64,000 bases of DNA from Mytilisepta virgata. Its lineage: Eukaryota; Mollusca; Bivalvia; Mytilida; Mytilidae. Positions 12,401 to 23,800 of this stretch are shown piece after piece. The position numbers were made by a program, and so were the translations under genes. The stretch spans positions 35,517,528 through 35,581,527 of the forward strand of contig CM051520.1 of the NCBI GenBank assembly GCA_028015205.1, read 5' to 3'. The notes under the pieces are model-generated. The model saw only the letters and a program-made list of their open reading frames with translations. It was not told where the DNA came from and made no database searches. Every line of letters begins with the position of its first letter. The stretch's first letter is position 1.

Positions 12401-15400
12401 GACATGTTGGATCAAGATTCCTCATTATTAAAATTACTGGAAGCTGGTAGATGGTGATATTAGCAACCGGAAATGTAAAAACTAAATAAGGGATCACGTT
12501 GCGGTAATTACAAAATCCGTATAAAACAATCTCCTTTCTATTAAAAAATTAACTATACTTGTACACTGAAGTTTGAAGTGTTGTTTTATTCAAAGTCTAC
12601 CGATGTGTGTATGTATGTTTTTGTATCTTTGGGAAAAAGGGTGTATCACGCGCACTTACCGCGTACCGTATCTATCATGTTGTCAATAGAATTCTCCATT
12701 TCCGACCTTGTAAAATTTACAATGGTCTCTTCCCTTCTGATATTTATGTTGGTTAAAGGGAATGTTATGTTTATTATCTCTGAAAAGGTTTGTCGAATTT
12801 CGTCATAACTGCTTATCAATCCTGAAAAAAAAGAAACGAAAATAAACAAGCTTCTCCCGCATGCATGTCTTTTCTTTAACATATTCACATCTTTACTCAG
12901 TCGGTTGTCCAAATCCAGATGTCCAAAGAGGGGATTATTTAACTTTTTTCATACAGCATGAATTTTTTTTCCATTTTTTCATTCAGTATAATGTAATGTG
13001 GTCCGCCTTTTCCAATCAATTTTTTTAACGTATGATACGTTAAACGGTAAAAATATAAATGTAAAAAAAAATGTAAAAATGCAAACAAAATATGTAAATG
13101 TTCTCAAGTTATCATAACACGAAAAATAAAATTATAAGATTGACAGTGGTTACCTCGATGAACTGTTGATCTTCCAATTTATAAAATACAATCAACGATA
13201 AAAGAAACATTTAATTTTACTTATCAAAATCAAAACAACTCTGACAAGTTGTGTATTTGCTTTCGAAGTATTTAATCAATAAAGTTTGATCAATTTCAAA
13301 GTCAAATAATTATGATTGACACTGTTTAATTTTTAAATGACAAACTGGATAAAAGTTAATAGATAAGAAATTAATCTTGGAATGCATCCAAACGCCTTTA
13401 AAATTTTGAAGCAGTTTTCAGTTAACATACATTTTTTTCTGCCTTCAAAATATTATCAGTATAACTGGATGAGTCGTAAATTTGCACATCTACTGAATCA
13501 AAACTGGGATATTTAATACGACGTAGTCGAGAGAACTGCTAATGTCTGAAATTGGTACTGTTACAGTAGAGTTTGTTAATACTGAAGGTTTGTATAAAAA
13601 TGTAATGAAGGGAATCTCTCTGTCCCATTGTTATTATCCCCCCACCCCCCAATTGTCGTTTCTTCACTATTATTTTATTATTATTATTATTCTTTCTTCA
13701 GTAGCAGTTTTGTGCGCGAGTGTTCTCAAACGGTTGAAACCAAACTTGGCACAAAAATAGGGCACCATCTGAAGTTGTGCCTTGTCATACTAAAAAATGC
13801 AAGATGATCCCCATTGTCCAAATGACCGCCTTCAAAGTTTAATAAATTCTTTAAAAAAATAGAAAACAATTCCAGACAGCTCCAATTTTAGCATACAAAT
13901 GTTCAGCACCATCGAAAATGGTATAGACGACCATTTTGAAAAATCAAAGATGGTCGCCGTATAAATTGAAAAAATCGGGGGAAAAATCATAAAAAAAATC
14001 AAACAAATTACTACTTGCGTAAAAATGGATATTTTGGGCTAGAGTGGCAATAATTACTATAGAACACAAATATATATAAAGTGCAACCCCAGAAGCACAC
14101 TGATTGTTTGAATAGCTTTGATCACTGCCTGTTAAAGATATGTGATATTCTGATAATAGTTAGAACCAAGATTTCAAATCATTCCCATCGATGGTATAAT
14201 GGCAGAATTATATCTTGAATGATAAAGGGCGATAGATCATAGGAAACCCCTGATGGTGTAAGTCTACATGCAACAGAGGGCAATACATGTATAAAGCAAC
14301 TAGAACTTGAAAAGCCAATTTATCAGAAATAAGACCGACAAACCACAGCACCAACCATGGAGGGATACCGGAACCTTTTGGTCAGTAGTGCGCCTCTCAT
14401 CCAACTGAGCTACTGAAGCTGTACTGTAAGCAGATATCAGATCTAAGTTCAGTAAGACTGGTTGATACCTTTCACAGTCACCGTATATACATGTAGCTTG
14501 TTTTTCACTTACCAACATTATTCCACTGATGATATCTAAGCACAGTTACCAACACTTTAGCAAGATCCTGAAAGGTCCCGAAAGTACTAATAAGAGAAGA
14601 CCTTTGATGTGAGTTATGGAGGGTACTGTCTGTCGGAGTCCAAGTTAAGAAGGAAATATTCCATAATGTTGCCATTTTTTCGACGAAAGATATTGCTGAA
14701 AAAATATATGCAATGTAGGTCAAACAAGTTATTAAATTGTTCTTTAAATAAAAAATACTTAAATAATGCCGTTTTCATCCATGAAAATGATTAATAGAAC
14801 TGGTATAGATTTCTGTATTCTGACTCTTCAGTGAGAATTAAAACTTGTAACAAACCGAACGATGGTCAATGCGAGAGATCTACATACTACTATTTTGTCA
14901 CTAGCCTTCTAATTTTAAGACTGCAAATTGTAATGGCCAGATCGTGGCGAGTTCGACATCTATCTAAATTTACAATGATTGTCGGATTTTTGCTGCCGCA
15001 CGTAAGCTGATATTGTTACAACGTATACACGTGCCTCTTTTTGCTTTTCAATATTTTAGGCCTTCAGCACAACTGATGAGTCATAAATCGACAAGATGTG
15101 CATATCTTATGCATAAAAATTGTTATCAAAGAATTATATTTCATCGTATACGTATATATAACAACAAAGGGTGCTATATGTTCACTTACCCTGTTGACAA
15201 ACTGGTCCAACTATAATATCAACGTTACTACTGTTTAGTTGTATGAACTGATTTAAGGCTTCAGCATCGCTACATTTGCTATCGCGCCATTGGTAAGTCG
15301 CATTACTTCTCGATCGAGCCAATAGGAATGCTTTTCCTGAAGTCGTCACACTCGGAAGATGGTTTGTAATGAACGTCTTCGGAATCAAGAATCCAATTTT

Positions 15401-15481
15401 AAATCCATAAGTTGCTATCATAAAACTGTATAAAATAGTAGCCTTAATAAACAAAAGCGATGCTTTCATCGCAACTTTCAC
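6402..15481 (-). CDS. Receptor-type guanylyl cyclase, extracellular and membrane part (partial gene)
   Basis: Seven exons read on the minus strand: 15481-15190, 14695-14513, 12821-12660, 11057-10798, 10021-9937, 9183-about 8974 and 6495-6402. Their phases join without a break. Exon 1 gives a signal peptide and the start of a periplasmic-binding-like ANF_receptor fold, with the family motif IIVGPVCQQ running into AISFVEKMATLWNISFLTW. Exon 6 carries PKCGF, a juxtamembrane signature of natriuretic-peptide/guanylyl cyclase receptors. Exon 7 is a single hydrophobic span (AVIAGSCVGVLIVLVICITV) ending in YR. By family, the protein would bind an extracellular ligand and make cGMP inside the cell. The kinase-like and cyclase exons were not found; they may lie below coordinate 1. 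The end of exon 6 is uncertain (8974 or 8983, both in phase). Exon 5 seems to use a GC donor at 9936-9935. Introns hold pearl-like families B and C. A short-tailed receptor lacking the cyclase cannot be excluded. Confidence 0.82.
6922..7500 (+). mobile_element. Pearl-like element, family B
   Basis: Left hairpin GCCTGTAAAGCAGGC (6930-6944), short CCGTCCGT microsatellite (6972 on), about three units of 165-180 bases (AAGGAGTTATGGTATCATCA, GATGCTGTGACCTTGAGGTC), and right hairpin GTGTCCATTGGACAC (7484-7498). It is in the intron before the transmembrane exon of the cyclase receptor gene. Confidence 0.78.
7815..8450 (+). mobile_element. Pearl-like element, family C
   Basis: Left hairpin AAGCAGGTCTAGTAACTGCTT region (7819-7839), a TCTG microsatellite of five units (7851-7870), about three to four units of 140-200 bases (GCAGCCACATCCTGTTTG, TCTACAGAAGGGAATGATTT) and a right hairpin of GGATCTG/CAGATCC enclosing CTGCAT/ATGCAG (8404-8441). 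Confidence 0.75.
7851..7870 (+). repeat. TCTG microsatellite
   Basis: Five perfect TCTG units, part of the pearl-like family C element. Confidence 0.95.
11430..11470 (+). repeat. AAT-rich microsatellite
   Basis: An imperfect run of ATA/ATAATA units in an intron of the cyclase receptor gene. Confidence 0.8.
13620..14060. repeat. Probable dispersed repeat
   Basis: A C-rich start and a TTATT run are followed by GCGCGAGTGTTCTCAAACGG and repeated 'GATGGTCGCC'-type words. It resembles repeats common in bivalves, but no second copy is in the window. Confidence 0.35.
14344..14419 (-). repeat. tRNA-like SINE fragment
   Basis: On the minus strand GCTTCAGTAGCTCAGTTGGA gives an A box and GGTTCCGGTATCCCTCC a decayed B box. 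The acceptor stem does not close, so it is not a working tRNA. It lies in an intron of the cyclase receptor gene. Confidence 0.5.
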
Positions 15482-17619
15482 AGTTTGGAATATAAATGAA
15501 TTGTTATCATAATATAAATAAAAATAAAGTGAGCGGGTGTTCCTGGTTCATTATCTTCCTCCAACTATTACCAGATACAATAAACTTTTATGGTAAACGT
15601 TCTTATAAGTTGTATAAAAAACACACGACCATGGAGTACAAATAATTGTTATCTTCCTATTCTATGATATAATGATTTATTCGATCGCGAGAAGATAAGT
15701 ATAAAAAGCTCTTTTAGACTCGATGTCTCTGTGGTTTTGCAGTTGAAATTATTTAAAGCACAGAAATATCAAAACCACTAGCCCCAATAGCATGAATAGT
15801 TTTCTTCAAGATAACTCTTACAGCTCAAATTTCCACAAACTATCAGATGTCTCCATCCACTGGTTTCTTTTGTACATTTGTTGAAACTATAAAATAATTA
15901 TATATTATATGAAAAATCCGTTATCACCCCTAAATGCGTCAAATCCAAAAACCAATTACATCATCTCATAGAATCCTGGGGTGACGCTCTGTCTACTTGT
16001 CATTCTTTATGTAATCCTTCTCCATCGCGTGAAAAATGTAATCTAATATTAACTTAAATTAGAATAAAATAAGGATACTTAAAGATAAACAAGCCCCTAT
16101 TGTTCTGTAAGGTAAACATAGGTACTGCGTGTTTTCTTTAAATTTTGATAAAAATTGAAGTTATTAATCCAGAGAAGCCCATAGTTCGATTATCAATCCA
16201 CTATCTGTTGGTGCTAAGTTTTGTATCTATTCATCTCATTCAAACGACAGTCATTTGTTTTAAGAATTTATAGTCCACAACAAATTTTCCTGTAAATTTA
16301 ATCTCTATATCCAACTAAAGACTTGCCATGAATGTATTGTCCGTAAAATTTCCTGACCAATTGCAGACTAAGATACTCAATATTTGCTATTTTTTTCTCA
16401 ATTATGAAATTAATAATTTCCATTTACCAAGAAAAATTAACTTTAACTTATTTTTTCATTTGAACCATTGAGTCCAAAACGGAAATTTAAAAATAAACAA
16501 ACTTTAATCAAACAGTTTAAAACAGAAATGTCGACATGTTTAACAATTTGTATTTAATATTGATTAAAATGTTTGACTTTAAAAATAAATTACAGTAGTC
16601 AAAAAAGTGTTACAATTGATTGGATAACATTTAGGTGAATATTGGGGTTCTGATAGTGGGATTTAAAAACGATTTTTAGTTCACATTAATTTTTATTTCA
16701 GAAATAAAAGGATATGGAGCGTGCGTAAATGAAACATCATCATATTAAAAAGTTCACAAGAGGGGTTAAATTTCATGTTTAACATGGTTAATAGGTGCGA
16801 ATTGATGTGTGGTTTGAAAAGGAATACTTTCTTGTGTAATACATGTAATAATACACAATATATAGAAAGATCAAGAAACTATATAATTTACAGATAACAA
16901 AATTACATATTGAAACCAGTACTTTGTGGGTTCGTGTAACACTTAACAATTCAATATGTTAAAAACGTTTCAAATTTTATGTTTTTCAATTTTTAATCAA
17001 ATTTTTAGATATCAACATTCCAAAATTTTGAAAATTTAAAATTTTCACCAAATAATTAAAATTTCAAAATTATAAAACTCGTTTTAAAATTTAATATTTT
17101 ATATTTTTAATTAAACTTTTAAAATATTAAACTGAATGTACAGTTTTGATAATTTCGCTGTTTGAAAACTGGAATTTTTAATGTTTTGATTAAAAATTAA
17201 AGAATCGAAAATGGACCAAAAAGGGTCTTTGGGACCATTATTGCGTTTGACACTTTGACACTTGAGCCCACATTGATAATAAACAAGAGACATGTGCTTT
17301 TGAATTCAGCTCCAAAAATAACCTTATACAGTTAACCTTATACAGTTTCCATTTTTTAAGCGCGATTTTAAGATAGGCAATGAAATTTTATGGTTAAATG
17401 CTGAAGAAAAAATTCGGATTTGAAGAATGCGTTTTGAGAACACAATTTCCACCTACATGAATGAATCACAGTTCTAACTTATAGTTTATAATCATATGAA
17501 GATAAGGGTGAGACCATTTGAAAATTGAGAGGGGTGCGGGGTTGAGTTTTGTTCTTGGTAAAACAATTGTTTCTCATACGCGAAGCAACAGAATACTTAT
17601 ATCTTAACAAGTCACTCAA
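15482..17619. other. Intergenic region upstream of the cyclase receptor gene
   Basis: Should hold the promoter of the minus-strand receptor gene, but no clear TATA box or conserved site was identified. The part at 16975-17140 is a low-complexity run of AAAATTTT-type words. Confidence 0.6.
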
Positions 17620-18180
17620 GCATAAAATAAAGGTCAAAGGTAAGGTTTCAGATGTTTAAGTGGTATATACCAACTAAGAACTTCTATCAACCAAATATTG
17701 TGGGTCTAGTTAGTACAATAGCTGACAGCTGACAAATAGACTAATTTTAGAATACAAATGTACATGAAGTCGCTCAGGAATGAAATTCAGGTTAAGTTCA
17801 GGTGACAGGTGTTAGACTGGCATATCCACTAAGAACTATCTACAAACCAAATATGCTGGGCCTAGGTATTACAGTTGATGAGATATGGACATAATCTCGA
17901 AAATGTAACATAAGTCACTCAAGCATGAAATTGAGGTCAAGGTCCAGAGACAGGTGTCAGACTGGCATGTTCCAATAGACCAAATACGGTGGGTATAGGT
18001 ATTACAGTTGCTGACAAATGGACTTAATCACGGAACTTGGATGCAAGTCACTCATAGGTGAAATTGAGGTCAAGGGCCGGAGACAAGGGTATCAGATTAG
18101 CATGTACCCACCAAGAACTATCAATAGAATAAATACGGTGGGTATGGGTATTACAGTTTCTGAGAAATTGGAAAAAACTA
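17620..18180 (-). repeat. Family D tandem array (copy 1)
   Basis: About four units of 125-135 bases with AAGTCACTCAAGCATGAAAT, GAGGTCAAGG, GTGTCAGACTGGCATGT and GGTATTACAGTTGCTGA. The same units occur in reverse complement at 22440-23310. No coding sense. Confidence 0.8.
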
Positions 18181-19861
18181 AACAATGAATGTTTCTTCAG
18201 ATTTTAGTATTATTATATTGAAGTAATGGGCATCTCCATGTGCTTATCACGGACATATTTAAGAAAAAACCTCAAATTTTAAGATATTATGAGGCCAGTA
18301 AAGTGCTTTTCTTGCTACGGACTACAATATTCTAGTTTTAGGGAATAAATTAAACTTTTTAAAATATTAAATTGTTAAGTGATACACGGACCTTTGTGGA
18401 TAGAATATAAAATCGTTCCAATCTATTCCAACAAACCTTTCAGAGAATTTTCGGCACGCAGATTTTTACGTATACTAAAACTTTGTGAACTAGCCTGGCA
18501 ACGAATAGGTTCACCCCATACGGCAAGCATGCACGACCGAAAAAATACTCAATTTCAAACTCTCACAAAAAAAAATGGTGGAAGAAGAACCAGGAACCAG
18601 GAACTCAAGAATGATACGTATGTAAGTTCTGCTCCATTAACATTGCAAGTGCCGGCTAGGTATCATCCGATAAAGTGTTGAATAGAGTCCGATGAGGTGT
18701 CAATTCCAGCCTATTTTGAAATATAGGGCAACATAGTGTCAATTCCGGTCATGTGCCAGTTCCAGTCATGCACAGTCAAATCAATCAGACGATATGTAGC
18801 GGAATTTTTGAAGTTATGAAATTAACAAAGACCGAACAAAACCATGATTTAGCAGTTAGTTCAGTACTAATAATTTTCCCTGCTTATAAACAGTCATCAT
18901 AACGATTACAATGAATTACATATGTATCAGGTCTGAAAAGTGAATATCTTATGAAAGGCTGTATGTTACCAAGACAATAATCCAAAATATTTAAATAGCA
19001 AATTCATCAATGCCAAATAACCAAAATATATAGTAATTTGCGATAAGTTTTTGAAAGGCGCTGTAAATACTTTAACAATGATCATAGTAAAACTTTTTCT
19101 TACATTTTTTTTCGGAGTAAATTTTGATGGTTCTTACAAAATTAACTGAGTACAGACCCTCAATATGAAAATTTATAAAAGGCTTACAATGACAACAGAG
19201 GTATGTCATGATATGTCGGATTGCTTAGATGTATGATAAGAAATACAATCGCTGAAGTGCTTATACTTGAATTTATATAAAAGTTCGAGATTGATCCTTC
19301 AGAATGATAAAAGAAAATTGATATCATTCAATGATTTTTATCCAATTAATTATAGAAATCGTGATTTCATACAACTACAAACAAAAACGTAAAGTTTGAA
19401 CTATTATTTGGTGTAACACAGAAATTCTGATATGCGATTTCATTCGCCACAAAATTAAATTAATGCATCATACAAATAGTTTAAATTAAAAATAAGCGAA
19501 CAAACGAGCTTTTTCATGATAATTTTTAAAAATGTTTGTCAAATAGGATTTTACGTCACTTTCAGCGCAATCATGATTGATTAGGCTTCCTTGTATTAAA
19601 TTATTTCAACGGAAAGAGATCCATGATCCTTGCTTTATATTTTCTGCAACCTGATATTTTCAGTGCACATTTCGAGAAGTCATGTTTTAAAACGTTTTTT
19701 CAGCAATTAAATTCCACGTCCTTCGAAATTCTCCCCGAAAAATTACATGGTTGCTCTCTTCCCGTGAGAATTATTGGTTTGAAGTTCGTTTTTTTTTCTA
19801 ATTTAAATGTTTTATACCCATCTCAACAATAAAAAAGTCTTTGTACCGGGTATGATGAAAT
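18181..19861. other. Intergenic region without recognised gene
   Basis: AT-rich, with only short open frames of no recognisable family. GTCAATTCCAGCC/GTCAATTCCGGTC words at 18697-18750 and a phrase near 18790-18850 resemble 47385-47500 (GAAATTAA...GACCGAAC), so part is probably repeat. Confidence 0.5.
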
Positions 19862-20120
19862 TTAGAAAAGGGACGTGCGGCAAATTCGGGTCATGATTTT
19901 ACAAATCCGGCGGAGATTTCGGGTCAGGATTTTTTGACACTCTGGAGAATTCCGGTCAGGATTTTTATAATTTCTGCAGATTTTTATAAAGCACTGAGGA
20001 GAATTCAGGTCTATCCATTTTTTTTTGATATCATAACAAATGTTATTATTTTCGGGTATGTAATATTAGCTTTCTTGGATAATTTCGGGTAGGGGTTTCA
20101 AGTTAATTGACGCACCCCCC
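19862..20120 (+). repeat. Dispersed repeat K, copy 2
   Basis: GACGTGCGGCAAATTCGGGT to GGTAGGGGTTTCAAGTTAAT, followed by a C-run. Shorter than copy 1 in the middle. Confidence 0.78.
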
Positions 20121-20123
20121 CCC

Positions 20124-20370
20124 TTTTTTCGTCCACTATAATAATTATTATTTGTTTATTACTAGTATCATTTCATAATACATGCTTATTACACAGCCAA
20201 AGACCTGTTCATAAGCTTAGGGGTTTCATAAAATGGTCATATTACACGTACCACCCCCCCCGCCCTTTTTTTCGTCCACTATAATAATTATTATTTGTTT
20301 ATTACTAGTATCATTTCATAATACATGGTGATTACACAGCTAAAGACCTGTTCATAAGCTTAGGGGTTTA
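20124..20370. repeat. Tandem duplication of about 139 bases before CYB5D2
   Basis: TTCGTCCACTATAATAATTA to CATAAGCTTAGGGGTTT occurs at 20129-20226 and again from 20270 to 20368, with a few substitutions. It starts at the C-rich right end of repeat K. Confidence 0.85.
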
Positions 20371-20822
20371 TTTATTTATTTATAACAATCTAATAGCGGT
20401 CATTAGAACTGAGCGGACAGGAGAAGCTAGCTAAGTATATGTTTATGTTTGTTTCTGATTGTTTTATTGTTTTTCATTAATATGTCACAAACATTTCAAT
20501 GTGTAATGACAAATAGAAATTAATGTGAACACTGACATAAAAAGTATACTGTCTTTTACATAATAGAACAGATAAGAAACCGAAATTAAACGGAGAAATA
20601 AATCTCCTTACCGATGTTCATTTTGTGTTTTACATTACAAGTAAAGCCCATAGTGATATGTGTGAGAAAGTTTTGCTCGGAACAGGTGTTATGAAATAAA
20701 TGTGTAAGCGAACACTACGTGTTGTGTAAAATTTAAGTCTTCAAAAGTTCCGTTGTTTATATTTGATTGCTAACAGTAATGACAATATTGTCTTAAACTG
20801 ATGTTCTAGATATTGAACCAGG

Positions 20823-23800
20823 ATGTGTTCCGTGACTCGTCTGTTTACAATATTTGCCGTAATTGCTGTTGTATTAGCCGTAATATTTACCTTTGACATT
20901 TTTAAACCATATCGCGAAAAGATTATTGATGTTGTCCCGAGTTCCGTGAAAGAGAGATTTTCTGATTTGCACAGTGGTAAAAGGTCGAATACAAAAAGAT
21001 TATTTACGAAAAGTGAACTTAGCAAATTCAAAGGAGAAAACGGGTCGCCTGTATACTTAGCTGTTCTTGGTCATGTATTTGACGTTTCAAAGGGAACAAG
21101 ACATTATGGACCTGGAGGAGGATATGAATTCTTTGCAGGTATTTGTTAAAATCGTACACAGTTGTAGAATGATCATGATGATTGTCGGTCTATTGCATGT
21201 TTACAAGCTCTCTGCCCGGTTATGACATTAATGTAAATTTTCTGAAATTTAACATTATTTCAAAGGTTTTACCTGTTACGTAAGAAAACGTTCTGAAAAA
21301 TATAAATGTATTGTACATTAAGTTAAACATGAAAATACATGTATCAAACAGACAAAGGCCACTTTAATTTGATACTGACTTCGACGATTTCTGTCCAGAA
21401 ATATATATTTCTCCTGAGGCTTCTTATAGTTTATAGCCTCATACCGGTCACAACATATACATTTTCAATATCAGAAACAGATCTTTGTTATAAATTTCAG
21501 GGAGAGACGGTACAAGAGGATATGTTACTGGTGAATTTAATGACAAAGGTCTTATAGATGACATCAGTGGCTTTAGTTTAAGTCAGATACATGGTGTGGA
21601 TCATTGGTTTCAGTTTTACAACAAAGAATATAAGTTTATAGGTATCTGATTTGTTTTTAATAGCTATATAGTGGGAAATAGTTTTGGGGATCAGACACTG
21701 TGAATTTCTGTGTGACTTTATTTCATGTATTCATTCATTTTTACTTCATATACATACAATTTAATCACATTTTACATGGGTTTGGATTCATTTGTATTTT
21801 ATCCAAGTGTCATATGTCAGATTGAGAACTTAGTTTAGCACTTCGTCTGATTATACATACTAGTCAGTATGGGTTCTGTTTTTAGTTTCTTGATCCCTGA
21901 TTATGATACTTGATTATTAAATTACCTTAAATCTGTTTCAGCATTAAAACCAGTATAGGACACAAATTATACCAGTTTAAGCAATAGTAACCAAAATATT
22001 AGCTGTTCAAAATAGTAGACAGATGTATAGAAATCCCAGTCTTTCACTTTGAGATTGGAATGTGAGTTGTAGATCTAGAGCTCTGTATGGATATATTGAT
22101 ATCCAACTGAATACATGCTTTCAAAATTGCATGCATAAAACTGTTTTATTTTTATGGCACATTTATGCATGAAGTGATCTCGAATCTTGGAAATTCCATT
22201 CACAAGCCTGGATTTTTTCTATCATGCATAATGACTTCTCTTAATAAACCAATAGTATATTGCTTGTAATTGATCCAGGTAATATTCAAGCCCGGTTGCT
22301 ATGGACCATTCGGGTGCAAGCCAGGATTTCAACGTCTTTGCTGGCTGGTCTGCTGTTTGGTTTTATTGTCTCGCCTGCGACGAAAAGTCGCGAAGGCGAG
22401 GTATCTCCGACGGCGGCGACGGCGGCGTAAACTTTTTAAAAACTTTAATAACTTTGCACATGTAATACCTATATAAATTTATGGTCCACAAGGCAGTTTA
22501 TCGTATAAGGTTTTGTTGCAGTATACTTGTCTTGTGACCCTGACAGAATTTTCATGGTTCACTGACTTCATAAACATGAATTTGAAATCTGCGTCCAATT
22601 TTCGTGTTTAATCCATTTCTCAGCAACTGTAATACCAAGCCAACCATATTTGGTCTATAGATAGTTTTTAGTGGGTAAATACCAGTCTTACACGTGGCTT
22701 GGGACCTTGACCTCAATTTCATGCTTGAGTGACTTTCTCACTTTTTCGTAGTTATTCCATTTCTCAGAAACTATAATACCTATACCCACTGTATTTGATC
22801 TATTTATAGTTCTTGGTGGGTACATGGGAGTCTGACACTTGTATCTGGAACTTGACCTCAATTTCATGGTTGAGTGACTTTCGTCCAAGTTTATTGATTA
22901 AGTCCATTTTTCAACAACTGTAATACTTAGACCTACTGTATTTGGTCTATTGATAGTTCTTGGTGAGTACCTGTCAGTCTGACCCTTGTCTCTGGACCTT
23001 GACCTCAATTTCATGGTTGAGTGACTTTCATCCAAAATTTCTTGATTAAGTCTTTTTTTCAGCAACTGTTTGGTCTATAGACAGTTCTTAGTTGGTACAT
23101 GGAAGTCTGACTCATGTCTCTGGAATCTGACCTCAATCGCATGCTTGAGTGACTTTACTTTGTCACATTTTCGAGATTAGGTCCATTTCTCAGCAACTAT
23201 AATACCTAGACCCACCATATTTGTCCAGTAGATAGTTCTTAGTGGATACATGTAGGTATGACACCTGCCTTTTGACCTTGACCTCAATTTTTTTAACGCA
23301 TTTTCTTTTAACTTGCAAAATGTCGGGTATCTGCAGATAATAATTATTCTGTTTCCATGTACATACTCAAACGAGACATGTAGTTTGTCCACTCTTGTTT
23401 AATATAAAGTTCGTCTGTGCAAGGAAATAACTAATTTTAATATTGATGATTTTTTTTTATAACATGGTATATGTATGATAGATATTTTAATATAAAATTT
23501 GACAGCTAAATTATATAAACAATCTGCATTAAAAAAGCAAATGAGACACCGATATTTTGATATTCAATGCAGAAGAATTTTTGAAAACAAGGAAATGCAT
23601 GGTTCATTTTTTTATACTTGTAAATTGGCAAGGTGGTCGAGTGGTTAAGGCGCTGGACTTTAAACCATGGGATCGACACCTCTGTGGGTTCGAACCTCAC
23701 ATGTGTCAAGATTTCCAGGCACCTACCTTAGCTGGGGGTTTCACCGATTTTTCGGCCAGGAACATGGGGCTCCCCCCCCCCTAACAAGCCTGGCGACCAT

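Noticed and set aside
16975..17140. Apparent inverted repeats of AAAATTTT type
   Set aside because: Expected from base composition of a low-complexity AT run.
23627..23710. Possible tRNA-Leu/Ser gene
   Set aside because: The acceptor stem is not closed at the 3' side and a SINE body continues.
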